The notes under the pieces are model-generated. The model had not been told where the DNA came from. It saw only the letters and a list, made by a program, of their open reading frames with translations, and made no database searches. The position numbers and the translations under genes are program-made. From contig MGDZ01000004.1 in NCBI GenBank assembly GCA_001791115.1, forward strand, positions 1-40,764: DNA of 40,764 bases. The letters run 5' to 3'. The stretch is from Candidatus Uhrbacteria bacterium RIFCSPHIGHO2_02_FULL_57_19 (GTDB taxonomy: Bacteria; Patescibacteriota; Patescibacteriia; 2-12-FULL-57-11). Below are positions 7,990 to 16,198 of this stretch, piece after piece. How positions within the stretch are numbered: position 1 is the stretch's first letter; each line of letters begins with the position of its first letter.

Positions 7990-8211
7990 ATGAAAGAATG
8001 GAAAGAAATCCAAAACAAGGAAATTCCGGAGCTGGTCCGGGAGATGGCCGCTTCCCGCGAGAAGTTGCGCGATCTGCGTTTTCGCATTTCCCAAGGACAG
8101 CACAAGGATGTTCGCGAAGTCCGTGAGATCCGCGTGCGCATCGCCCGTTTGGCGACTCTCGTCTCCAAGCGGAGCGCGGCGTCGTCGACAGCGCGCGAAA
8201 CACAGATATGA
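7990..8211 (+). CDS. rpmC: 50S ribosomal protein L29
   Basis: The protein has 73 residues. It starts with KEWKEIQNKEIPELVREMAA, and the second helix has the expected LRDLRFRISQGQ and EIRVRIARLAT segments. L29 lies next to L23 at the tunnel exit. Its TGA stop overlaps the rpsQ ATG (ATGA at 8208-8211), a sign of translational coupling. Confidence 0.95.
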   Translation: MKEWKEIQNKEIPELVREMAASREKLRDLRFRISQGQHKDVREVREIRVRIARLATLVSKRSAASSTARETQI

Positions 8212-8489
8212 ACACCGAGAAAGCAAATTTGAAGGCCGCAGACGCATCGGCTCGCCGCCGGCTTCAGGGTGTTGTCGTTTCGGACAAGATGTCCAAGACG
8301 GTGATCGTTCGCGTTGACCGGACGGCAACCCATCCCATGTACCGCAAGCAGTACCGCGTCTCGCGCCGCTACAAGGCCCATGATGAAGAGAACGCTTACC
8401 ATTCGGGAGACGTGGTGACTATCGAGGAAACCAGGCCGGTTTCCCGCGACAAGCGCTGGCGGGTCGTCTCCAAGGTTTCCAAGAACTGA
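8208..8489 (+). CDS. rpsQ: 30S ribosomal protein S17
   Basis: The protein has 93 residues. After a short N-terminal extension (about 18 residues) comes the conserved LQGVVVSDKMSKTVIVRVDR beta-barrel start, then the basic loop and the EETRPVSRDKRWRVV segment. S17 is a primary 16S rRNA binder. The gene overlaps rpmC by four bases and ends one base before rplN. Confidence 0.97.
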   Translation: MNTEKANLKAADASARRRLQGVVVSDKMSKTVIVRVDRTATHPMYRKQYRVSRRYKAHDEENAYHSGDVVTIEETRPVSRDKRWRVVSKVSKN

Positions 8490-8490
8490 T

Positions 8491-8862
8491 ATGGTTCAAC
8501 ACCGCACCATGTTAGTGTCGGCGGACAACACCGGAGCCAGGAAGCTCCAGGTGATTCGGGTTTTGGGCGGATACCAGAAGCGCTACGGCCGATTGGGAGA
8601 CATCATCACCGCGGTGGTCAAGGAGGCCACTCCGCACGGCATGGTCAAGAAGAGCGAAGTGGTGCACGTGGTGATCGTCCGCAGTCACAAAGAGGTCCGT
8701 CGGGCCGACGGGTCCTACATCCGTTTTGACGACAATGCCGGAGTGATTGTCGACCGCAAGAGCAAGGAGCCGAAAGGCACGCGCATTTTTGGGCCGGTGG
8801 CCCGGGAGCTTCGGGCTAAGGGATTTTCGAAGATTATTTCTCTCGCACCGGAAGTGCTGTAA
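8491..8862 (+). CDS. rplN: 50S ribosomal protein L14
   Basis: The protein has 123 residues, the standard length. It begins MVQHRTMLVSADNTGARKLQ and contains the conserved FDDNAGVIVDRKSKEPKGTR and IFGPVARELR segments. L14 contributes to an intersubunit bridge and binds the silencing factor RsfS in other bacteria. It is the first gene of the classical spc operon, here continuous with the S10 operon. Confidence 0.98.
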   Translation: MVQHRTMLVSADNTGARKLQVIRVLGGYQKRYGRLGDIITAVVKEATPHGMVKKSEVVHVVIVRSHKEVRRADGSYIRFDDNAGVIVDRKSKEPKGTRIFGPVARELRAKGFSKIISLAPEVL

Positions 8863-8868
8863 CTCGCT

Positions 8869-9189
8869 ATGAATTCTCTTAAGATCCGCACCGGCGACAA
8901 AGTGAAAGTCATCGCCGGCAAGGAAAAAGGAAAAACCGGCAAAGTGATCCAGGTCTTTCCCTCGGCCAGTCGGGCGGTGGTTGAGGGTGTCAACGTCATC
9001 ACCCGCCACGTCCGGGGCCGGCGCGGAGGCGAGAAGGGGCAGAAGCTGTCTTTCCCCGGACCATTGCATGTATCTAACCTGATGCTGGTCTGCGGCAAGT
9101 GCGGAAAAACAACCAGATTGGCAATGAAGATTCTTGAAGATGGCAAGCGCATTCGCGTCTGTAAACATTGCGGTGAAGGAATCGTATGA
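8869..9189 (+). CDS. rplX: 50S ribosomal protein L24
   Basis: The protein has 106 residues with a KOW motif near the N-terminus (IRTGDKVKVIAGKEKGKTGK). The C-terminal part has two CxxC pairs (CGKCGKTTR and CKHCGEG, about residues 75-101), so it probably binds zinc as some bacterial L24 proteins do. L24 is an assembly initiator of the 50S subunit. It overlaps rplE by four bases. Confidence 0.97.
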   Translation: MNSLKIRTGDKVKVIAGKEKGKTGKVIQVFPSASRAVVEGVNVITRHVRGRRGGEKGQKLSFPGPLHVSNLMLVCGKCGKTTRLAMKILEDGKRIRVCKHCGEGIV

Positions 9190-9728
9190 CCAGACTCCAG
9201 GAACACTATAGAAAAAAGGTCATACCCGTCTTGCGGGAGCAATTTGGATATGGGAACGTAATGGCCGTGCCCCGACTGGAGAAGGTAGTGCTCAATGTCG
9301 GTTTGTCGGCATCGCAGAAAGATTCTAAGTTTCAGGAGTCGGCGATTTCCACCTTGACCAGGATCACCGGCCAGAAACCTGCTCCCACTGTGGCCAAGAA
9401 GTCCATCTCCAATTTCAAGATCAGACAGGGAATGACGGTGGGGATCAGGGTGACGCTTCGCGGCCGGCGGATGTTTGACTTCGTCGACAAGCTGATTCAT
9501 GTCACCCTCCCTCGCGTCCGTGACTTTCGCGGACTGTCCCCATCGACCATCGACCAACGCGGCAACTTGTCCATCGGATTTCGCGAATCCATTTCCTTTC
9601 CGGAAGTCAGCTCTGACGAGGTTGAGCGTCTTCACGGCTTGGAGGTGGCCGTGGTCACCACGGCCAAGTCCCGCGATGAGGGTCTGGCGCTCCTAAAGGC
9701 CCTTGGCTTTCCCTTCCGCGAGAAATAA
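9186..9728 (+). CDS. rplE: 50S ribosomal protein L5
   Basis: The protein has 180 residues, the normal length. It begins with RLQEHYRKKVIPVLREQFGY, and the core has KVVLNVG, ITGQKPAPTVAKKSISNFKI and GVRVTLRG-like segments. L5 binds 5S rRNA and contacts the P-site tRNA. It is coupled to rplX through an ATGA overlap, and rpsZ follows after one base. Confidence 0.98.
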   Translation: MTRLQEHYRKKVIPVLREQFGYGNVMAVPRLEKVVLNVGLSASQKDSKFQESAISTLTRITGQKPAPTVAKKSISNFKIRQGMTVGIRVTLRGRRMFDFVDKLIHVTLPRVRDFRGLSPSTIDQRGNLSIGFRESISFPEVSSDEVERLHGLEVAVVTTAKSRDEGLALLKALGFPFREK

Positions 9729-9729
9729 T

Positions 9730-9915
9730 ATGGCAAAGAAATCACAAGTCGCTAAATCATTGCGCAAACCCAAGTATTCCACGCGATCCGTCCATCGCTG
9801 CTGGCGTTGCGGCCGGAGGCGCGGTTATATGCGCGACTTCGAGTTGTGCCGGATCTGTTTCCGGGAGCTGGCTAACCGCGGTGAGATTCCCGGCGTCCGC
9901 AAATCCAGCTGGTAA
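9730..9915 (+). CDS. rpsZ: 30S ribosomal protein S14, zinc-binding type
   Basis: The protein has 61 residues from ATG at 9730 (MAKKSQVAKSLRKPKYS). It has the C-x2-C...C-x2-C zinc knuckle (CWRCGRRRGYMRDFELCRIC, about residues 24-43), which marks the short zinc-dependent S14. The start choice follows the family and the position one base after rplE. S14 is in the 30S head next to S3 and S10. Confidence 0.97.
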   Translation: MAKKSQVAKSLRKPKYSTRSVHRCWRCGRRRGYMRDFELCRICFRELANRGEIPGVRKSSW

Positions 9916-9921
9916 TTCCAT

Positions 9922-10311
9922 ATGATGACCGATCCTATCGCTGACATGCTCACTAGAATCAGGAACGCGGCCCGGGCCAAGAAGTCCGAGCTGGTTTTGC
10001 CGCACTCGCGCATAAAATGGGAGATCGCCAAGATCCTGGAGAAAGGCGGATATCTGGAGCGAGTTCTGGACGTTCCCGGACCGCGGCGTGAGATACGCCT
10101 GGTCATTCGTTTCGAAGCCGGCGCGCCGCGCGTTCAGGATCTAAAAAGGATTTCTAAGCCGGGACGGCGGGTCTATGTCGGCTGGCAGGAAATACCGCGC
10201 GTACTCTCCGGCTACGGAATGGCCATCGTTTCCACTTCCCAGGGCATGATGCCCGGCCATGAAGCTCGGGCGCGAAAGCTGGGCGGTGAGTTGATTTGCG
10301 AAGTGTCTTAA
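9922..10311 (+). CDS. rpsH: 30S ribosomal protein S8
   Basis: The protein has 129 residues; the second Met (9925) is also possible as the start. MTDPIADMLTRIRNA is the classic S8 N-terminus and the C-terminal ARARKLGGELICEVS is as expected. The segment just before it, STSQGMMPGHEA, is close to the family STSxGxMTxxxA motif. S8 binds the central domain of 16S rRNA and in E. coli represses the spc operon. Confidence 0.97.
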   Translation: MMTDPIADMLTRIRNAARAKKSELVLPHSRIKWEIAKILEKGGYLERVLDVPGPRREIRLVIRFEAGAPRVQDLKRISKPGRRVYVGWQEIPRVLSGYGMAIVSTSQGMMPGHEARARKLGGELICEVS

Positions 10312-10314
10312 TGT

Positions 10315-10881
10315 ATGTCCCGCATCGGAAAAAAACCAATTTCTGTTCCGCCTGGCGTTGATGTCCGGTTGGTTGATGGCGCCATCGAAGTCAAGGGTCC
10401 CAAGGGCGCGCTTCGCCGGGAAATTCATTTGCGAGTGAAGATTCTTCTCCAAGACGGCGGAAAGACAGTCAGGGTGGAAGTGACCGATCCCAATGTCAAG
10501 CGCGACCGGGCGCTGTGGGGATTGTTCCGGATGCTTATCGCCAACATGATCACCGGAGTGGTTTCCGGATTCGAGAAGAAGCTGGAGGTGATCGGCATCG
10601 GTTACAAAGTGGCCATGGCCGGACCGAAATTGACCCTGGAACTGGGGTACTCTCACCCGATAGATTTTCCTTTGCCTCAAGGTATCGCGGCTACGGTGGA
10701 GAAAAATGTCATCACCGTATCCGGAATTGACAAGGAAATGGTCGGAGAAGTGGCCGCCAGCATCCGCCGCCTACGCAAACCTGAGCCGTACAAAGGAAAA
10801 GGAATCAGGTATGCCGGCGAAACGATCCGGCGCAAAGCCGGCAAAGCGGCCAAGACCGGGGCCGCTGCCGGCGGAAAGTAA
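10315..10881 (+). CDS. rplF: 50S ribosomal protein L6
   Basis: The protein has 188 residues. It begins SRIGKKPISVPPGVDV, has the two repeated L6 domains, and carries the C-terminal signature PEPYKGKGIRYAGE. A short Ala/Gly/Lys-rich tail follows. L6 is near the factor-binding site. It is preceded by rpsH after three bases and followed by rplR after nine. Confidence 0.98.
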   Translation: MSRIGKKPISVPPGVDVRLVDGAIEVKGPKGALRREIHLRVKILLQDGGKTVRVEVTDPNVKRDRALWGLFRMLIANMITGVVSGFEKKLEVIGIGYKVAMAGPKLTLELGYSHPIDFPLPQGIAATVEKNVITVSGIDKEMVGEVAASIRRLRKPEPYKGKGIRYAGETIRRKAGKAAKTGAAAGGK

Positions 10882-10890
10882 TCTTTTTCT

Positions 10891-11274
10891 ATGAAGGTCA
10901 AGAATTCCCATCGAGCAAAACGCCTTTCGCGAGAGCGCCGGCACCGGCGGGTGCGGGCCAAGGTGTTCGGCACGGCCGACCGCCCTCGTCTTTCGGTTTA
11001 TCGCAGCCTGGATCATCTCTGGATGCAGCTCATTGATGATGCCGCCGGCAGGACGCTGGTCTCGGCCAGCGATCTGGAACTGGGAAAGAAAAAGCCGTCG
11101 GTTGAGGGTCTGACCGCCAGGGTGGCCGCGGCTTTCGTCACGGGAGAGGCGCTGGGCAAGAAAGCGATGGCCAAGGGAATTACCACGGTGGTTTTTGATC
11201 GCGGCGGGTTTGCCTTCCACGGCAGGATCAAGGCCGCGGCCGAAGGCGCCCGCGCCGCCGGGTTAAAATTTTAG
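10891..11274 (+). CDS. rplR: 50S ribosomal protein L18
   Basis: The protein has 127 residues, the usual length. It has the basic N-terminus (RAKRLSRERRHRRVRAKVFG) and the conserved PRLSVYRSLDHLWMQLIDD and VVFDRGGFAFHGRIKAAAEG segments. L18 carries 5S rRNA into the 50S subunit together with L5. It is four bases upstream of rpsE. Confidence 0.98.
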   Translation: MKVKNSHRAKRLSRERRHRRVRAKVFGTADRPRLSVYRSLDHLWMQLIDDAAGRTLVSASDLELGKKKPSVEGLTARVAAAFVTGEALGKKAMAKGITTVVFDRGGFAFHGRIKAAAEGARAAGLKF

Positions 11275-11277
11275 GAT

Positions 11278-11826
11278 ATGGCCAAACGACCAGACCGAGA
11301 CGAACGCAGGGGACGCCGGGGAGAGGGCGGCGCGGATCGGGAAATTGATTCCCGGGTTCTTGAAATCTCGCGGGTGACCCGCGTTACCAAAGGCGGAAAG
11401 CGCATGCGTTTCCGGGCCACAGTGGTCGTCGGCGACCATAAAGGGCGCGTCGGCTTCGGCGTGGCCAAGGGGGTCGACGTTCAGGCCGCGGTGGGCAAAG
11501 CCACCCGCCAGGCCCAGAAGCGAATGATCCGCGTTCCTATGGTCATGGAGACGATCCCTCACGTGGCCAAAGCCAAGTTTTCGGCAGCCTCAGTCCTCAT
11601 CAAGCCGGCGCCCAAAGGCACGGGAGTCAAGGCCGGCGGTGCGGTGCGAGTAGTTTTCGAACTGGCCGGAATTCCCAACGTGGTTTCAAAAATCATGGGT
11701 TCCAAAAACAAGATCAACAACGTCAAAGCGACCTTCGCCGGCTTGGCCATGCTCCGACCGCCGCGCACAAAACGAGTCGAGGAGGAGCGGGTAGCGGCAG
11801 GTGGAGAGGAACAATCAAAAGTATGA
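11278..11826 (+). CDS. rpsE: 30S ribosomal protein S5
   Basis: The protein has 182 residues. After an Arg/Asp-rich N-terminal part it shows the S5 double-stranded-RNA-binding region (VTRVTKGGKRMRFRATVVVG) and the GTGVKAGGAVRVVFELAGI segment. S5 affects decoding accuracy. The next gene is rplO, overlapping by four bases: the rpmD (L30) gene found here in most bacteria is missing. Confidence 0.98.
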   Translation: MAKRPDRDERRGRRGEGGADREIDSRVLEISRVTRVTKGGKRMRFRATVVVGDHKGRVGFGVAKGVDVQAAVGKATRQAQKRMIRVPMVMETIPHVAKAKFSAASVLIKPAPKGTGVKAGGAVRVVFELAGIPNVVSKIMGSKNKINNVKATFAGLAMLRPPRTKRVEEERVAAGGEEQSKV

Positions 11827-12260
11827 CAGTCACGCTTCACACATTGAAAACCACACCCGGCTCAATGCGCCGAAAAAAGAGAATTGGACGGGGCAATGCC
11901 TCCGGACACGGCACCTACTCCACTCGCGGACAAAAGGGCCAGCGGGCGCGTTCCGGCGGACGCCGCGGTCTTAAAAGGTTGGGCATGAAACGGATTATCG
12001 CCTCTCTTCCCAAGATTGGGGGTTTTGTTTCCAAACGCAAAAAGCCGGCGGAGGTTTCAGTGCGAGAGCTAAAGAGATTCGGGAGCGGCGCGATCGTTAC
12101 CATTGATTCGCTTAAGGAGAAAGAATTGATTCATCCCCGCAGCCGGGCGGCGAAACTGATCGGCGCGGGAGAAGTTCCTCCGAAACTTACAGTCAAGGGA
12201 TTGATGCTCACCGCTGGCGCTCGCGCTGCCATTGAGAAGGCCGGCGGAAAGGTGGTATGA
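11823..12260 (+). CDS. rplO: 50S ribosomal protein L15
   Basis: The protein has 145 residues. It contains the conserved glycine-rich region (RIGRGNASGHGTYSTRGQKG) and a C-terminal VKGLMLTAGARAAIEKAGG segment. L15 acts late in 50S assembly. It overlaps both neighbours (ATGA with rpsE and ATGA with secY), which fits strict co-translation. Confidence 0.97.
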   Translation: MTVTLHTLKTTPGSMRRKKRIGRGNASGHGTYSTRGQKGQRARSGGRRGLKRLGMKRIIASLPKIGGFVSKRKKPAEVSVRELKRFGSGAIVTIDSLKEKELIHPRSRAAKLIGAGEVPPKLTVKGLMLTAGARAAIEKAGGKVV

Positions 12261-13537
12261 ACGCCGCCTCCACCCTGCGCAAGATCTGGAAGCTGCCCGA
12301 TGTCCGGGTCAGTGTTTTGTTTATCCTGGCCATGCTGGTGATTTTCCGCCTAGCCGCTCATATCCCCATCCCGGGAGTTGATGCTACGGCCTTAAAACAA
12401 CTCTTCCAATCGAACCAGGTCTTGGGATTGCTGAACCTGTTCTCCGGCGGAACCATCGAGAATTTTTCGGTGGTGGCCCTGGGTGTCGGACCGTACATCA
12501 CGGCTTCGATCATCTTCCAGCTCTTGACCATGGTCGTGCCCCAGCTCGAAGAATTGTCCAAAGAAGGCGAAGCCGGCCGGGCCAAGATTAACCAGTACAC
12601 CCGGCTTCTCACCGTTCCTCTGGCCATACTCCAGGGTTACGGCATCATCTCCCTTCTCCGGCAGTCTTCGGCCCGCATCCTCGGAGACCTGACGCCTTTA
12701 CAAATCGCCGCCACTTTGGTGGTGATGACCGCCGGCACCCTGATGCTCATGTGGATCGGCGAGCTTATCTCCGAAAAGAAGATGGGCAACGGCATCTCCC
12801 TGCTTATCTTCGCCGGCATCATCGCCGGTTTGCCGACCGTCATCCAGCGAAGCCTGCTTACCTTCGATCGCGAACAGGCCGCCACCTGGCTGCTTTACGC
12901 GGGCATTGCTCTGGCCACTATTGTCGCGGTGGTATTGATCACCGAGGCCCAGCGCAAGGTGCCGGTTTCCTACGCCAAACGCATCCGCGGAATGCGGCTC
13001 TTCGGCGGCGTGGAGACTCATCTGCCTCTGCGGGTCAATCCGGCCGGAGTCATTCCCATTATCTTCGCCATTTCGGTGATATTGTTTCCGCCGCTTTTGG
13101 CCCAGTTTTTCATCCGGGCCAAAAGTCCCGGCATCGTCGCCGCCGCTGAATGGGTAATCACCACTTTCCAAAACCAGACCTTCTACGCCGCCATCTATTT
13201 CTTTCTGGTCATCGGCTTCACCTATTTCTACACGGCCATTGTTTTTCGTCCGGACCAGATCGCCGAGAATCTCCAGAAGCAGGGCGGATTTATTCCCGGC
13301 ATCCGTCCGGGGGAACCGACAACCGCTTATCTTTCCTACACCTTAAACCGCATTCTTCTGGCCGGCGCGACATTCTTGGGGGCCATCGCCGTGCTCCCGG
13401 TGGTTCTGCAGAATTTCACCGGAACGCAGACGCTGGTCATCGGCGGCACTTCGCTACTCATCGTCGTTTCGGTGATTATCGAGACGGTCAATCAGATCGA
13501 GGCCCAGATCGCCATGCGCGAGTACGAAGGAATTTGA
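12257..13537 (+). CDS. secY: Protein translocase subunit SecY
   Basis: The protein has 426 residues with ten predicted membrane segments and forms the channel of the Sec translocon in the inner membrane. Typical segments are HIPIPGVDATALKQLF after helix 1, FSGGTIENFSVVALGVGPYI (the plug and helix 2 region) and PVSYAKRIRGMRLFGG-THLPLRVN in the cytoplasmic loop. It ends the spc-type block and is translationally coupled to rplO. Normally adk follows directly; here two other genes come first. Confidence 0.98.
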   Translation: MNAASTLRKIWKLPDVRVSVLFILAMLVIFRLAAHIPIPGVDATALKQLFQSNQVLGLLNLFSGGTIENFSVVALGVGPYITASIIFQLLTMVVPQLEELSKEGEAGRAKINQYTRLLTVPLAILQGYGIISLLRQSSARILGDLTPLQIAATLVVMTAGTLMLMWIGELISEKKMGNGISLLIFAGIIAGLPTVIQRSLLTFDREQAATWLLYAGIALATIVAVVLITEAQRKVPVSYAKRIRGMRLFGGVETHLPLRVNPAGVIPIIFAISVILFPPLLAQFFIRAKSPGIVAAAEWVITTFQNQTFYAAIYFFLVIGFTYFYTAIVFRPDQIAENLQKQGGFIPGIRPGEPTTAYLSYTLNRILLAGATFLGAIAVLPVVLQNFTGTQTLVIGGTSLLIVVSVIIETVNQIEAQIAMREYEGI

Positions 13538-13543
13538 AAAATC

Positions 13544-13552
13544 TGTTATGAT
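13544..13552 (+). promoter_or_regulatory. Extended -10 promoter before the gene at 13561
   Basis: TGTTATGAT (TG-n-TATGAT) lies just after the secY stop. No good -35 is seen at 17 bp. The start would be near 13559, directly before the ATG at 13561, again giving a leaderless mRNA. Confidence 0.5.
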
Positions 13553-13560
13553 GAGCCCAT

Positions 13561-13902
13561 ATGGGCTTTTTTGATTTTGTGTTTGGATCAAAACCGAAAA
13601 AAATTGGACAAGATCAACCGAAGGAACCGGAAGTAAAAGAGGAACAGGCGGAGGAGAGACGTTATCGGTTTACCAAAACGTCCCAATTGCACGCCGATCT
13701 TTTCCATGAACTCAAAAGCGTTCTTTCGGAAGCGCAGAGGAAGAAGATCGAGGCGCTCCTTGGCCGGTACATGAGCGGCGGCGGGGTGACTCGCGGGGAG
13801 ATAGAAACCTGGATTGTCCGCGATCTGCGCAAACTGCGGGACGCCGGGGAGTTGTCGCGATTCGAGTATGAGGCGGTGGTTAAAGCGCTCCGCCTGAGTT
13901 GA
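13561..13902 (+). CDS. Hypothetical protein between secY and adk
   Basis: This is a 113-residue protein that I do not recognise. Residues 1-45 are a charged linker-like part beginning MGFFDFVFGSKPKK. Residues 46-113 look like an all-helical domain (HADLFHELKSVLSEAQRKKI, then GGGVTRGEIETWIVRDLRKL, DAGELSRFEYEAVVKAL). There is no signal peptide or membrane helix. It has its own probable extended -10 promoter and nearly touches the protease gene downstream, so the two may act together, but this is inference from position. Confidence 0.75.
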   Translation: MGFFDFVFGSKPKKIGQDQPKEPEVKEEQAEERRYRFTKTSQLHADLFHELKSVLSEAQRKKIEALLGRYMSGGGVTRGEIETWIVRDLRKLRDAGELSRFEYEAVVKALRLS

Positions 13903-13907
13903 TCGTT

Positions 13908-14744
13908 ATGAAGACTCGTTTACCAACCATTGATTGGCGCGTTTTTATCCCTGCCGCCTTGGCCTTGGCCGTTGTTGAACTTTTGGGCGCGGCTGCGGCC
14001 GGGCGCCTTGTTCGTCAGGTGGTCGTTACCGCGGCCGAACCGCTTTCGACCGGCGACTTTATGCTGGTTTTTGCCCTGGGAACTTTGGGCATCCTGCTGG
14101 TTTTGCGTTTTCTAGCCAGCCGAGTGGTGGTCTCGGCCTTTTTTTACCTGGCGGTTTTTGTAGGCCTGCTGACTCTAGTAGAGGCCGTCCTCCCGGAGGG
14201 AGCGGCGGCCGTCGCTGCCCTGGCGGTCCTGGCCTTGCGCATCGGATATCCCCGCGTGGTCGTGCATGATTTGACGCTGGTGGCCTCCCTGGCCGGCATG
14301 GCGGCGGCAGTTGGCGTTTCGGTTCCGCCCGAGGCCCTGGCGGTTCTTCTGGTGTTTCTGGCTTTTTATGATATTGTCGCTGTCTACCTCACCCATCACA
14401 TGGTGACCATGGTTCGCGGGCTTTTGGAAAAGGGCGCGGTTTTCGCCCTGGTGGTGCCCGACCGGCCAACCGGATGGATGAAACCGCTTTCGGTCGCGGC
14501 CCCCGGGGCCGGATTCACGCTTTTGGGCACCGGCGACTTGGCTCTTCCGGGCATCTTCGTGGTTTCAGTTGCCATGGTTTCGCCCGGTGCGGCTCTTATT
14601 TCCGGGATTGGTTCCTTTCTGGGTATTCTGGGTACTCATCTCATCTTCCAAAGTCAGACGGTGCGCCGGCCGATGGCCGCCCTCCCGCCGATCGTCGCCG
14701 GAACGCTTATCGGTTATCTGGTCGCCCGCCTTATAGGTTTATGA
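13908..14744 (+). CDS. Presenilin/signal-peptide-peptidase-type intramembrane aspartyl protease
   Basis: The protein has 278 residues from ATG at 13908 (a TTG at 13899 is in frame but overlaps the previous stop). About eight or nine hydrophobic segments are visible. The two catalytic aspartates of the GxGD family are in place: the YD motif (FLAFYDIVAVY, Y154-D155) and the GxGD motif (LLGTGDLALPGIF, G207-D210). The third motif, normally P-A-L, reads MAALPP here. This fits the archaeal/bacterial presenilin homologue family (Pfam SPP/presenilin-like, DUF1119). It would cut transmembrane peptides in the membrane. Its place after secY and before adk is unusual; a role in clearing signal-peptide remnants is a guess from that context. 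Confidence 0.8.
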   Translation: MKTRLPTIDWRVFIPAALALAVVELLGAAAAGRLVRQVVVTAAEPLSTGDFMLVFALGTLGILLVLRFLASRVVVSAFFYLAVFVGLLTLVEAVLPEGAAAVAALAVLALRIGYPRVVVHDLTLVASLAGMAAAVGVSVPPEALAVLLVFLAFYDIVAVYLTHHMVTMVRGLLEKGAVFALVVPDRPTGWMKPLSVAAPGAGFTLLGTGDLALPGIFVVSVAMVSPGAALISGIGSFLGILGTHLIFQSQTVRRPMAALPPIVAGTLIGYLVARLIGL

Positions 14745-15397
14745 AATCAAACCGCAGATTCAAAGTCGTTCTCTTTCTGGGTCTGCAGGGATCGGGCAAG
14801 GGCACCCAGGCCTCGATTCTTTCCCGCAAGTACGGTGTTCCGGTCATCTCGCCCGGCGCGGTTTTTCGTGAGGAAATAGCTAAGGGATCGGAACTGGGCA
14901 GGCTGATAGCTTCTTTCGTCAGTCAGGGCAAGCTGGTGCCTCCAAGAGTGATGCACGAAGTGATGAGGGTCAAACTTCCCCGGAACCGCTGTGGTGTGGG
15001 TGTGATTCTTGACGGTTATCCGCGCAGTGTCGCTCAGGCCAGGGAACTGGCCCGTTTCTGCCCGATTGATCTGGCGCTGGCGCTACGCATCTCGGACCAC
15101 GAGGCCTTGCGCCGCTTGCGCGGCCGGCGGGTTTGTTCGGTCTGCGGAGAAAACTACCATGTTACCGAACGGCCGTCGCGACGGGGGCGGCTCTGCGAGC
15201 GATGTGGGGGGAAACTCATGGTTCGTCAGGATGACACCCCCGCGGCCATCAGTCGCCGGTTGCGCACCTACCATAAAGAAACCGAACCGGTTATTGACTA
15301 TTATCGGAAGAAAGGCGTGCTTATTGAAATCGACGGTGAGCAGGCAATCCTCACCGTACACCGGGCGATCGTCCGCGCGCTGGGACTGAATAAATGA
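14741..15397 (+). CDS. adk: Adenylate kinase
   Basis: The protein has 218 residues from ATG at 14741, which overlaps the previous gene's stop by four bases. It catalyses ATP + AMP = 2 ADP. The P-loop GLQGSGKGTQ (residues 14-23), the AMP-binding region and the DGYPRSVAQA segment are clear. The LID domain carries CSVC...CERC, so it is the zinc-binding type. The secY-adk-map order is ancestral in bacteria and supports the call. Confidence 0.97.
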   Translation: MKSNRRFKVVLFLGLQGSGKGTQASILSRKYGVPVISPGAVFREEIAKGSELGRLIASFVSQGKLVPPRVMHEVMRVKLPRNRCGVGVILDGYPRSVAQARELARFCPIDLALALRISDHEALRRLRGRRVCSVCGENYHVTERPSRRGRLCERCGGKLMVRQDDTPAAISRRLRTYHKETEPVIDYYRKKGVLIEIDGEQAILTVHRAIVRALGLNK

Positions 15398-15398
15398 T

Positions 15399-16187
15399 AT
15401 GCAGATGCCGTATTCGGTGATTAAGGCGCCGGAGGAAATTGAAGTCATTCGTGAGGGGGGAGTCATCCTCTCGCGGATTTTGGGAGAGGTTGTTGGGTTG
15501 GTGAAGCCGGGGATAACCACCGGGGAGATTGATAAACTGGCGGAAAGCAGGATGCGGGAAGCGGGGGGCGAGCCCTCGTTTTTGGGATACAAGACGAGGG
15601 CAAGCGATCGACCTTATCCAACAACGCTTTGTACTTCCATCAATCATGAAGTGGTTCACGCCCCGGCCGCCCCGAACCGTACGCTTAAAGACGGCGACGT
15701 CATCGGACTGGATATCGGTCTGCGTTACCAGGGCTACTGCACGGACATGGCGGTGACGGTCGGGATCGGGAAGATTTCCAAAGACGCTGGGCGGCTTATT
15801 GCGGTTACGCGCGACGCGCTCTTTCGCGGACTCGAGACGGTTCGGCCCGGCGGATTCGTTGGGGACATCGGACGCGCGGTGCAGACGTATGTGGAGAAGA
15901 ACGGATTTTCAGTGGTGCGCGACCTGGTTGGTCATGGTGTTGGCAAAAACGTTCACGAGGAGCCGCGGATTCCGAATTATTTTGATCCGAAGGCAAGACC
16001 GGTTAAAATCGAGGAAGGGATGGTGCTGTGTATCGAGCCGATGGTGAACGTCGGCAAATTCGCGGTGGTCACGCTTCCCGACGGCTGGACTATAGCCACG
16101 GCGGACAATTCGCTGGCCGCGCACTTCGAGGTGACTCTCGCGGTGACAAAAGGTGGGTATGAGATTTTAACGCCGTTGCCGGTATGA
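15399..16187 (+). CDS. map: Methionine aminopeptidase, type I
   Basis: The protein has 262 residues and removes the initiator methionine from new proteins. The metal ligands are all visible: D105 and D116 (GLDIGLRYQGYCTDMAVT), H179 (VGHGVGKNVHEEPR), E213 (CIEPMV) and E244 (HFEVTLAV), plus the substrate-site H83 (SINHEVVH). It follows adk after one base. infA, which often comes next, is not here. Confidence 0.97.
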   Translation: MQMPYSVIKAPEEIEVIREGGVILSRILGEVVGLVKPGITTGEIDKLAESRMREAGGEPSFLGYKTRASDRPYPTTLCTSINHEVVHAPAAPNRTLKDGDVIGLDIGLRYQGYCTDMAVTVGIGKISKDAGRLIAVTRDALFRGLETVRPGGFVGDIGRAVQTYVEKNGFSVVRDLVGHGVGKNVHEEPRIPNYFDPKARPVKIEEGMVLCIEPMVNVGKFAVVTLPDGWTIATADNSLAAHFEVTLAVTKGGYEILTPLPV

Positions 16188-16198
16188 AAGCTGAACAC

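Noticed and set aside
12698..13171. Antisense frame in secY
   Set aside because: It is a shadow frame of a certain gene; it is His/Asp/Gly-rich as expected from antisense of a membrane protein gene.
14474..14740. Upstream part of the adk frame
   Set aside because: It lies inside the protease gene; adenylate kinase starts at 14741 by family length and P-loop position.
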